A DNA stretch of 9,278 nucleotides, from positions 1 through 9,278 of the forward strand of contig CAZEFK010000255.1 of the NCBI GenBank assembly GCA_964511405.1, read 5' to 3'. The notes beneath the pieces are model-generated. The model did not search any database. It saw only the letters and a program-made list of their open reading frames with translations, and was not told where the DNA came from. This document shows positions 1-5,194 of this stretch, in pieces (the stretch's first letter is position 1; each line of letters begins with the position of its first letter). A program made the position numbers and the translations under genes. Source of the DNA: CAZEFK01 sp964511405. Its GTDB lineage: Bacteria > Pseudomonadota > Alphaproteobacteria > Elsterales > Elsteraceae.

Positions 1-2
1 CC

Positions 3-2564
3 GCCTTGCCGGTGTCGCCGCCCGCACCGGCGCAACCGCCGGCCGCGCCACCGCCGGCTGCGGCGGTGGCGGCTCCCGCGAGTCCGGCCGCGGCTCCCGC
101 CGCCGCCGTGCCGGCGGAGTCGGTGATCGTGACGCCCGTCGACACGACAGCGGGCATCCAGCTCCGTTTTCCGTTCCATGCGCTGCCGGCGGCGGCGCTG
201 CTGGTCCGCGGCGGCGACGCGTTCCTGATCTTCGACGTGCCGGCCAGCTTCGATGTCGCCGCCGTTCGGGCCGGCGCGCCGAGCCGGACGGGCAAGCCCG
301 GAACCCGGGTGGCGGCACCTGTGCCGGACGCGCTCGCGATGGCCAGCGGGTCGGCGCTGCGGATCGCCGTGGCGGCCGCCATCGATCCCCAGCTCACGCG
401 CGACGGCGATGCCTGGGTGCTGAACCTGCGGACGGCCGCGCGGCGGCCGGCGGTTTCGGCATCGGTCAATGTCGATGGCGACAACCCGGCGGGGCCGCGC
501 GTGATCGTCGCGATCGCCGACCCGGGCATGCCCATCCCGCTGCCGGATCCCGAGAGCGGCGGCACGCTGACGGTTGTGCCGGTCAAGGCGCCGGGCACCG
601 GCGTCGAAGCGGGCCGGCAGTTCGCCCAGTTCAGCCTGGTGCCGTCGCTGCAGGGCGTGGCCGTGCTGCCGAGCGCCGATAGCATCCAGGTGCTGAAGGT
701 GGCCAGCGGCGTGCTGATCCAGGCGCAGCAGGGGCTGGTTCTGAGCCCCGAAGCGACGGGCCGGACGATTGCGTCGCGCGTCTTCGACCTGGACCATTGG
801 CTCGATCCGTCGCTCAAGTTCGTCGACACCGAACAGGCGCTGAAGCGGTCGGTGGCCGAGGCCGACCCGGCGCAGCGGCCGCTGGCGCGCTTCGAGGAAG
901 CCCAGTTCTTCCTGGCGCGGGACCAGTGGGCCGACGCGCTCGGCCTGTCCGACCTGATCGCCAACGAAGGGCCGAGCTATGCCGGCGATCCCGCGGTCAA
1001 GGCGATCCGCGGTGCGGCGAAGCTGATGATGGGCGACGGCTCGGGCGCCGGGGCCGATCTCGGCGACGCGGCGCTGGCCGACGACCCCGCGATCCTGCCG
1101 CTGCGTGCCGGCGCGCTGGCGCAGCAGAGCAAGTGGGCCGAGGCAGACCAGATGTTCCGGCAGGCCGGACCGATCAAGGGCTATACCCGGACGATCCGCC
1201 AGCGCCTGGGGCTGTGGGCGGCGGAAGCGGCGCTTCAGGCCGGCGACGTCGGCCGCGCCCGCTCGCTGCTGGACGGTCTGCGCGACGGCCTCTTGGACCA
1301 GTATCAGGGACGCTACGACTATCTGCGCGCACGAGCGCTGATCGCCGGCGGCGACAAGCAGCGCGGGCTGGACCTGGCGACGAAGCTGGCCGCGAGCCCC
1401 GATCCGTGGAACCGGGCGCATGGCGAGTTCCTTATGGTCCAGACCAAGCTGGCCGACGGCACGATGAAGCCGGACGAGGCGATCGATCGCCTGGACCGCT
1501 TGCGCTTTGCCTGGACCGGCGACCGCCTGCAGTTCGACATCCTGCGTGTGCTGGGCGACGTGGAAATCGGCCAGGGGCAGTTCCGGGCCGGGCTCAGCCG
1601 GCTGCGCGAGGCTGTGAACTACTTCCCCGACGAGCCCGAGGACAAGGCCATCCGCGCCCGCATGGTCGACACCTTCGTCGGGCTGTATGACGACAAGGGG
1701 CAGGGCTCGGTGCCGCCATTGACCGCGCTGGCGCTGTTCGACGATTTCCGCGACCTGACGCCGCCCGGCCCGCGCGGCGATCAGATGGTCCAGCGTCTGG
1801 CGGATCGCCTGGTCGCCATCGACCTCCTGGATCGGGCCGAGGCGCTGCTCGACTATCAGATCAAGAACCGGCTGAGCGGTGTCGACCGCGCCCGGGTCGG
1901 CGCCCGCCTGGCCATTGTCCATCTGCTGGACCGCAATCCCCAGGGGGCGTTGACCGCGCTGGCCGACAGCGAGGATCAGGGCGTGCCGGCGGACTTGGCG
2001 AACGAGCGCCGGCTGATCAAGGTGCGCGCCGAGCTCGAGGGCAAGAACTACAGCGCCGCGATCGCGGACCTGCAGGGCGACACCAGTGCCGTTGCAGACA
2101 ATCTGCGCGCCGAGACCTACAGCCGCTCCAAGGACTGGCCGAAGGCGGCCGAGGTCCTGCGTCGCTTGGTCGGCGCGCCGGGTGGCGGCCCGCTGAGCGG
2201 CGCTCGGCAGAAGACGATCATGAACCTGGCGGTGGCGACCGCCATTGCCAAGGACGTCGACGGGCTGCGCACGCTGCGTGACCAGTTCGGCGACCTGATG
2301 GCCAAGACCCCCAACGCCGCCGCCTTTGGCTTGGTGACCAGCGTCGGTCAGACCGGTCCTTCGGTCGACACGGTCGCCGATAGTCTGAAGGACCTGCAGC
2401 AGTTCGAGTCATATCTGACCGAGTACCGCAAGCGGCTGCAGCAGACCGCCGACACCGGACCTGCGGCACCGGCCGCGGCGCCCGCGGCCGGTGCCCCGGG
2501 CGCGCCGCCGCCGCCACCGATCGCCCGTCCCGCGCCCGGGACGCCGGCCGCGGCAACCAACTAA
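3..2564 (+). CDS. TPR-repeat protein with proline/alanine-rich ends, 5' partial
   Basis: The frame is open to the left window edge, so the true start is probably upstream; the first in-window start codon is a TTG at 6 with no visible Shine-Dalgarno. Residues are numbered from it (852 aa). Residues 1-40 are a Pro/Ala-rich linker. Residues about 40-260 look beta-rich, with short hydrophobic stretches such as LRFPFHALPAAALLVRGG and AFLIFDVP, which remind me of AMIN-like envelope domains (weak inference). From about 290 to 780 helical pairs of TPR type follow, for example near 294, 363, 401, 438, 508, 633, 669 and 698, with the usual small/aromatic pattern (WAEADQMF, GRARSLL, WPKAAEVL). Residues about 815-852 are again Pro/Ala/Gly-rich. 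TPR folds bind proteins; no catalytic motif is visible. The gene converges on fliP, so it may serve the flagellum, but this rests on position only. A damaged copy of its last codons lies at 2984-3052. Confidence 0.85.
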   Translation, partial: ALPVSPPAPAQPPAAPPPAAAVAAPASPAAAPAAAVPAESVIVTPVDTTAGIQLRFPFHALPAAALLVRGGDAFLIFDVPASFDVAAVRAGAPSRTGKPGTRVAAPVPDALAMASGSALRIAVAAAIDPQLTRDGDAWVLNLRTAARRPAVSASVNVDGDNPAGPRVIVAIADPGMPIPLPDPESGGTLTVVPVKAPGTGVEAGRQFAQFSLVPSLQGVAVLPSADSIQVLKVASGVLIQAQQGLVLSPEATGRTIASRVFDLDHWLDPSLKFVDTEQALKRSVAEADPAQRPLARFEEAQFFLARDQWADALGLSDLIANEGPSYAGDPAVKAIRGAAKLMMGDGSGAGADLGDAALADDPAILPLRAGALAQQSKWAEADQMFRQAGPIKGYTRTIRQRLGLWAAEAALQAGDVGRARSLLDGLRDGLLDQYQGRYDYLRARALIAGGDKQRGLDLATKLAASPDPWNRAHGEFLMVQTKLADGTMKPDEAIDRLDRLRFAWTGDRLQFDILRVLGDVEIGQGQFRAGLSRLREAVNYFPDEPEDKAIRARMVDTFVGLYDDKGQGSVPPLTALALFDDFRDLTPPGPRGDQMVQRLADRLVAIDLLDRAEALLDYQIKNRLSGVDRARVGARLAIVHLLDRNPQGALTALADSEDQGVPADLANERRLIKVRAELEGKNYSAAIADLQGDTSAVADNLRAETYSRSKDWPKAAEVLRRLVGAPGGGPLSGARQKTIMNLAVATAIAKDVDGLRTLRDQFGDLMAKTPNAAAFGLVTSVGQTGPSVDTVADSLKDLQQFESYLTEYRKRLQQTADTGPAAPAAAPAAGAPGAPPPPPIARPAPGTPAAATN

Positions 2565-2566
2565 GG

Positions 2567-2597
2567 ATCGGTCGGGGGCCGCTTACCCCCGACCGGT
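2567..2597. terminator. Candidate bidirectional hairpin terminator after the TPR gene (copy L)
   Basis: Three bases past the TPR stop, CGGTCGGGGG (2569-2578) pairs perfectly with CCCCCGACCG (2586-2595) around a 7-base loop. The stem extends by one G-T and one A-T pair to 2567 and 2597. No T-run follows on either strand, so this is a strong GC hairpin rather than a textbook intrinsic terminator. Its place between convergent genes supports a transcription-ending role. Confidence 0.55.
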
Positions 2598-2621
2598 GCA
2601 AGGCGAGCCGTCAGCGGCCCG

Positions 2622-2735
2622 CCGGTGCCGCCGAAGCTTTGGACCAGGCTGCCCGAGACCAGGAACCAGCCGTCCACGAGCACGAAGAACACCAGCTTGA
2701 ACGGCAGCGAGACGGTCGACGGCGGCAGCATCACC
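2622..2735 (-). pseudogene. fliP 3'-end fragment (duplicate)
   Basis: On the minus strand this copies roughly the last 39 codons of fliP (from about residue 218, through the SLPFKLVFFVLVDGW region, to the C-terminal GGTGG). It has no start, and its stop codon is lost because 23 bases present at 3111-3133 are missing here. The upstream break falls at 2735, exactly where the repeat array starts. It is identical to the intact gene over 114 bases, so it is either young or kept identical by gene conversion. It cannot encode a working FliP. Confidence 0.9.
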
Positions 2736-2786
2736 CGAATTTCGGTGGAATTTCGGTGACGAATTTCGGTGACGCTGCACTTTCAG

Positions 2787-2871
2787 AATTTCGGTGACGC
2801 TGCACTTTTCCTAGGGGCGCTAATTTCGGTGACGCTAATTTCGGTGACGCTGCGCTTTTCCTAGGGGCGCT
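2787..2871 (+). repeat. 35-bp direct repeat, two copies 50 bp apart
   Basis: Bases 2787-2821 and 2837-2871 are the same 35-bp unit with one A/G difference. Each begins AATTTCGGTGAC and ends TTTTCCTAGGGGCGCT. A shortened third unit, just the first 15 bases, sits between them at 2822-2836. The TCCTAGGGGCGC tail is found only in this block. Confidence 0.9.
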
Positions 2872-2886
2872 GTCACTTCCCTGGAT

Positions 2887-2981
2887 AAAGTGGAGTGTCA
2901 CCGAAATCCCGAAATCCACCAGAAAAGTGGAGTGTCACCGAAATCCACCGAAATCGCAGAAAAGTGGAGTGTCACCGAAAT
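2887..2981 (+). repeat. 37-bp tandem units with GTCACCGAAAT core
   Basis: Three units start at 2887, 2924 and 2961, exactly 37 bp apart. Each opens with AAAGTGGAGT followed by the core GTCACCGAAAT; the third is cut off after its core, where the right-hand junction copy begins. The spacer portions of units one and two hold further CCGAAATCC-type half copies at slightly different offsets. Confidence 0.88.
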
Positions 2982-2983
2982 CG

Positions 2984-3052
2984 GAGTATCGCGAGCGGCT
3001 GCAGCAGACCGCCGACACCGGACCTGCAGCACCGGCCGCGGCAACCAACTAA
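2984..3052 (+). pseudogene. TPR-gene 3'-end fragment (duplicate)
   Basis: Read in the frame of the original, this gives EYRERLQQTADTG, then PAAPAAATN and a stop. The parent reads EYRKRLQQTADTG followed by a longer tail. The frame survives: the 75-base loss is in frame, and two of three substitutions are silent (TAC/TAT, GCG/GCA; the third is Lys to Glu). It has no start codon of its own and its left edge abuts the repeat array, so it is a remnant. Confidence 0.88.
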
Positions 3053-3054
3053 GG

Positions 3055-3086
3055 ATCGGTCGGGGGCCGCTTACCCCCTGACCGGT
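3055..3086. terminator. Candidate hairpin terminator between array side and fliP (copy R)
   Basis: This is the second copy of the GC hairpin, with stem 3057-3066 against 3074-3084 and loop CCGCTTA. A single extra T at 3079 makes a bulge in the descending arm. It lies about 40 bases past the fliP stop and is the copy that would end fliP transcripts. No T-run is present. Confidence 0.5.
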
Positions 3087-3126
3087 GCAAGGCGAGCCGT
3101 CAGCGGCCCGCCGGCGCGACCGGCGC

Positions 3127-3900
3127 TCAGCCGCCGGTGCCGCCGAAGCTTTGGACCAGGCTGCCCGAGACCAGGAACCAGCCGTCCACGAGCACGAAGA
3201 ACACCAGCTTGAACGGCAGCGAGACGGTCGACGGCGGCAGCATCACCATGCCCATCGAGGTCAGGATGCTGGCGACCGCCAGGTCGATGATCAGGAAGGG
3301 CAGGAACAACAGGAAGCCGATCTCGAACGCCCGCCGCAGCTCCGAGATCATGAAGGCCGGCACCAGCGCCCGGAGCGGCACCTGGTCGGGGCCGGCGGCC
3401 GGCGGCATCTTGCCCAGGTCCATGAACAGCTTGAGATCGCGCTCGCGGACATTGCCCATCATGAAGCGGTGGAACGGCGCCACGATGCGGTCGACCGCCT
3501 GACCCTCGGTGATCTCCTCGGCGACCAGCGGCCGCACGCCGTCGTTGTAGGCCTGCTCGAAGGTCGGGGCCATGACGAAGGCGGTCAGGAACAGCGCCAG
3601 GCTGACCACCACCGCGTTGGGCGGCGCCGACTGCAGGCCGATGGCGCTGCGCAGGAACGACAGCACCACCGCGATCCGAGTGAACGCCGTGACCATGACG
3701 AGGATCGACGGCGCCAGACTCAGCACGGTCAACAGCGCCAAAAGCTGCACGATGCGCGCAGTCGACTGGGCGCCGCCGTCGCCCAGGTCGAGCGACAGGT
3801 TCTGCGCGACGGCGGGGCGGCTGAGGAGGGCGACGGCGAGCGCCGGCACCAGCAGCCTCCCGGCCATGGCCAGGGCGCGAACGGAGGGGCGACGGATCAT
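3127..3900 (-). CDS. fliP: Flagellar export gate protein FliP
   Basis: FliP forms the inner-membrane export gate with FliQ and FliR, inside the MS ring. The 257-aa product has a cleavable signal peptide (about residues 1-33, ending AVAQ) as FliP proteins usually do. It also has the family signatures: FTRIAVVLSFLR near 73-84, PPNAVVVSLALFLTAFVM at 93-110, and the conserved C-terminal block from PAFMISELRRAFEIGF (181) through FLLFLPFLIIDLAVAS, SMGMVMLPP and SLPFKLVFFVLVDGW to the end. Four or more hydrophobic helices follow the signal. Length is normal for the family. The ATG at 3900 overlaps the fliO stop as ATGA, with a GGGAG Shine-Dalgarno at 3906-3910 (minus strand). It is the last gene of the minus-strand operon. 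Its final 39 codons are duplicated at 2622-2735. Confidence 0.97.
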   Translation of the reverse strand: MIRRPSVRALAMAGRLLVPALAVALLSRPAVAQNLSLDLGDGGAQSTARIVQLLALLTVLSLAPSILVMVTAFTRIAVVLSFLRSAIGLQSAPPNAVVVSLALFLTAFVMAPTFEQAYNDGVRPLVAEEITEGQAVDRIVAPFHRFMMGNVRERDLKLFMDLGKMPPAAGPDQVPLRALVPAFMISELRRAFEIGFLLFLPFLIIDLAVASILTSMGMVMLPPSTVSLPFKLVFFVLVDGWFLVSGSLVQSFGGTGG

Positions 3901-4220
3901 TGCGGCTCCCGCAGGGGCGGTTCGGGCGAAGGGGGGAGGGCGAAGCCGGCGGGCGCCGCTGGCGGCGCGATGCCGGTCTCGACCAGGGTGGCGCCGGCGG
4001 CTCCGACCAACAGCAGGTGTTCGGTTCCGTCGCGCCGCACCAGCACCAGGCGGTTGCGGGTGTCGACCGGCAGGGTTTCGAGGATCTCCAGGCGCCGCCG
4101 GCCACGCGGCCGGATCGGGCCGGCAAGCCCGGTGCGCCGGAGCACCCAGCTCAGCAGCAGGATCAGGCCGAGCACCAGGGCGAGCGCGGCCACGAACTTG
4201 AAATACAGGGTCAGGTCCAT
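3897..4220 (-). CDS. fliO: Flagellar biosynthetic protein FliO
   Basis: FliO is a small membrane protein that helps FliP oligomerise in the export gate. I start it at the ATG at 4220, giving 107 aa. The product begins MDLTLYFKFVAALALVLGLI, one transmembrane helix at about residues 8-27, followed by a basic stretch (RRTGLAGPIRPRGRRR). It then has the family's cytoplasmic beta-rich domain, LEILETLPVDTRNRLVLVRRDG.EHLLLVG (46-73), ending in a Pro-rich tail. A longer reading to 4493 exists but would overlap the upstream gene and add low-complexity residues ahead of the natural FliO start, so I reject it. Stop and fliP start overlap by 4 bases. The gap to the upstream gene is 22 bases with no clear Shine-Dalgarno. 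Confidence 0.92.
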   Translation of the reverse strand: MDLTLYFKFVAALALVLGLILLLSWVLRRTGLAGPIRPRGRRRLEILETLPVDTRNRLVLVRRDGTEHLLLVGAAGATLVETGIAPPAAPAGFALPPSPEPPLREPQ

Positions 4221-4242
4221 GGGGTGGCGGCGCTGGCGGCGA

Positions 4243-4617
4243 TCACGCCGGATCGTCGAGCTTGGCGTTGGCCGCGTAGGCCGCGGCCGCGCGCCGCGCC
4301 GACGAGGCATCGCGCCCAGCGCCGTCGGCGGCGCGGGCGCGCCGGAGGCTTTCGGCGAGCGGGTCGAGGGCGCCCAACAGCACCGCCAGCCGCTGCGCGA
4401 TCCGCGGCCGGTCGAAGCCGGCCGCTGCGGCGGCCTGGCACAGCGCGTCGATCCGTCGGGCGACCGGGGCCAGGTCGGGGGCGGGCAAGCCACGCTCGAC
4501 CGCGAGGCGCGCGAGGTTGAGCTCGGCCAGGACGGCCTCGATGCCGGCCAGGATGATTTCCGGATCGTCGGGCTCGCCGAACGGTCCGCCGGGCGGTGAG
4601 GGACGAGCGGGCGTCAT
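4243..4617 (-). CDS. Unrecognised 124-aa protein in the fliOP operon
   Basis: I do not recognise this family. The 124-aa product is soluble and probably mostly helical: a Pro/Gly-rich start (residues 1-18), then DPEIILAGIEAVLAELNLARLAVERG and further Ala/Leu/Arg-rich segments (about 48-93), one Cys at residue 60, no membrane segment and no signal peptide. The start is supported by the ATGA overlap with the upstream gene's stop at 4614-4617; fliO follows 22 bases later on the same strand. Wedged between a FlhB-like export-switch protein and FliO, it is likely to act in flagellar export or its regulation, but this rests on position alone. A chaperone-like or export-regulating helical protein is possible. 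I see no FliK, FlgN or FliT signature. Confidence 0.75.
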   Translation of the reverse strand: MTPARPSPPGGPFGEPDDPEIILAGIEAVLAELNLARLAVERGLPAPDLAPVARRIDALCQAAAAAGFDRPRIAQRLAVLLGALDPLAESLRRARAADGAGRDASSARRAAAAYAANAKLDDPA

Positions 4618-4907
4618 GGCTGGCCGGCCGCTGCGGCGTTGGCGCGATAGAGATAGGTCAGGATCTCCGCGACGGCCTCGAAGCAGGACAGCGGGATCGG
4701 CGCGTCGATCTCGATGGCCGCCAGCAGCTGGGCAAGGTCGGCGTCCTGGCGGACCTTGATGCCCGTCTCGAAGGCGATGCGCAGGATCTGCTCGGCGACC
4801 GCGCCATAGCCGCTCGCCAGCACGGTCGGCACGTCGCCCATCTCGTGGCGGAGGGCGACGGCGATCGTGCGGTCGCCCGGCTGATAGGGCGGCGGCGGCG
4901 ACGTCAC
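4614..4907 (-). CDS. Stand-alone FlhB C-terminal-domain protein (EscU/YscU/HrcU-like, FhlB type)
   Basis: This 97-aa protein corresponds to the last part of the FlhB cytoplasmic domain. It starts after the NPTH cleavage motif: residues 14-20 IAVALRH line up with YAVALRY of the full-length FlhB encoded at 7551-8612. VLASGYGAVAEQILRIAFETGIKV then matches LVAKGLDLIAKRIRDVATENFVPI, ADLAQLLAAIEIDAPIP matches PPLARALYTTVELDDLI, and EAVAEILTYLYR matches RAVAEVISYVTR. It has no membrane domain and no NPTH. Small proteins of this kind (YlqH in Bacillus, FlhX in Helicobacter) are known, and FlhX can replace the cleaved FlhB C-terminal piece, so a role in the export substrate switch is plausible. The start is GTG at 4907 with a good GGGAGG at 4915-4920, seven bases away. 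It opens the minus-strand operon. Confidence 0.88.
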   Translation of the reverse strand: MTSPPPPYQPGDRTIAVALRHEMGDVPTVLASGYGAVAEQILRIAFETGIKVRQDADLAQLLAAIEIDAPIPLSCFEAVAEILTYLYRANAAAAGQP

Positions 4908-4914
4908 CGCGCCG

Positions 4915-4920
4915 CCTCCC
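4915..4920 (-). promoter_or_regulatory. Shine-Dalgarno fixing the GTG start of the FlhB-like gene
   Basis: On the minus strand this reads GGGAGG, seven bases before the GTG at 4907. It is the strongest ribosome site in the minus-strand operon and settles the non-ATG start. Two of the three downstream genes begin in ATGA overlaps, so their translation is probably coupled to it. Confidence 0.75.
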
Positions 4921-5056
4921 GGATCGCGGCCGCGATCCAGCCGGCAGCGGCGGGAACAGGATCAGTGGCGCCGCCCCGCGGGAGTCGGCCCGTGCTATGC
5001 TCCATGGTCCAGCCTGGCGGCCCTATCATCGGGTCGTCAATCGTCGCAGGACAAGG

Positions 5057-5071
5057 TTAACGAGAGATAAA
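5057..5071 (+). promoter_or_regulatory. Possible CtrA-binding site 1
   Basis: TTAA (5057-5060), seven bases, then TAAA (5068-5071). The CtrA consensus is TTAA-N7-TTAA, so one half-site is perfect and the other has three of four bases, with exact spacing. It lies about 125 bases before flgB and about 150 before the divergent GTG, so it could serve either operon. Confidence 0.4.
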
Positions 5072-5101
5072 TGGCGGCGCCGGCGGCGGTATTCCGCGAA
5101 A

Positions 5102-5117
5102 TTTACTTGTTGTTAAC
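5102..5117 (+). promoter_or_regulatory. Possible CtrA-binding site 2
   Basis: TTTA (5102-5105), seven bases, then TTAAC (5113-5117): the second half-site with its following C is perfect, the first has three of four bases. It lies 45 bases downstream of site 1, measured between corresponding first half-sites, and about 78 bases before flgB, a plausible promoter position. Binding and direction of action are inference. Confidence 0.42.
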
Positions 5118-5194
5118 GGCGTTTCGCGCAAACTCGGCAGTGCGGAGGCTGCGGCATCCCAGGGTCGAAATCGGTCGATAGGATTGGGTGAGCC

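Larger units (their letters stand above)
2421..2735. repeat. Left copy (L) of the duplicated TPR/fliP junction
   Basis: This stretch holds the last codons of the TPR gene, the intergenic hairpin and the 3' end of fliP. It recurs at 2984-3247. The match is gapless and identical over 2622-2735 against 3134-3247 and ends abruptly at 2735, where the repeat array begins. Relative to the right copy, this one lacks 23 bases that include the fliP stop codon, lacks one T in the hairpin, and keeps 75 bases of TPR tail that the right copy has lost. Confidence 0.93.
2738..2981. mobile_element. Array of short repeats in two opposed blocks, possible remnant of insertion-sequence ends
   Basis: The left block carries AATTTCGGTGAC at 2749, 2762, 2787, 2822 and 2837, plus a partial copy at 2738. 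The right block carries the inverse, GTCACCGAAAT, at 2897, 2934 and 2971, plus partial copies near 2911 and 2947. Both blocks extend the core with matching outer bases: GCTGCACTTTT after the left copies and AAAGTGGAGT before the right ones, so the blocks form an imperfect inverted repeat centred near 2880. Several short repeated sites at each end, with opposite polarity, is how IS21-family elements are built; assignment to that family is inference. No transposase frame lies between the blocks, so at most this is a shell or a fusion of two ends. Base composition is clearly AT-richer than the surroundings, which suggests foreign origin. Confidence 0.5.
2984..3247. repeat. Right copy (R) of the duplicated TPR/fliP junction
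   Basis: This is the counterpart of 2421-2735. It starts in a TPR-gene codon (GAGTA) directly after the last array core and continues into the intact fliP gene. It lacks 75 bases of the TPR tail, lost between two copies of CCGGCCGCGGC (2469-2479 and 2544-2554 in the left copy). It has three substitutions in the TPR part and none in the shared fliP part. Confidence 0.93.
4908..5194. promoter_or_regulatory. Divergent control region between the two flagellar operons
   Basis: These 287 bases separate the minus-strand export operon from flgB and must hold the promoters for both, unless transcription enters from elsewhere. The part near flgB (about 5050-5120) is clearly AT-richer than the coding DNA around it and contains two GTTAAC palindromes, at 5056-5061 and 5112-5117. 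A GAGTC (a GANTC CcrM-type methylation site) is at 4982-4986. A possible minus-strand promoter, TTGTCC then 18 bases then GATGAT (roughly 5054 down to 5025), is weak. I found no convincing sigma-54 element. No RNA gene was recognised. Confidence 0.6.

Noticed and set aside
2738..2981. Repeat array considered as a CRISPR array
   Set aside because: Repeats are only 11-12 bases, spacing varies from 11 to 37, the two halves are in opposite orientation, spacers are themselves repeats, and no cas gene is present.
2895..3212. Short plus-strand frames running from the repeat array into the right junction copy
   Set aside because: The translated array part is just repeats (SPKSRNPPEK, SVTEIHRN), and the frame is not that of the TPR remnant. 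No ribosome site is visible.
3897..4493. 198-codon version of fliO starting at 4493
   Set aside because: It would overlap most of the 124-aa gene, and the conserved FliO pattern, with its membrane helix, begins right at the ATG at 4220.
3085..4599. Plus-strand open frame of 504 codons
   Set aside because: It is antisense to fliP, fliO and the 124-aa gene, with the same His/Gln/Arg-rich shadow composition and no recognisable domain.
5134..5152. GG-N10-GC spacing resembling a sigma-54 promoter before flgB
   Set aside because: The -12 element lacks the TTGC context and the -24 element lacks TGGCAC. In DNA this GC-rich such spacing occurs by chance.
5071..5181. 36-codon open frame (MAAPAAVFREIYLLLTAF start) in the flgB leader
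   Set aside because: It overlaps the proposed CtrA sites, has no proper ribosome site (only GAGA) and no recognisable similarity. A leader peptide cannot be excluded but nothing supports it.
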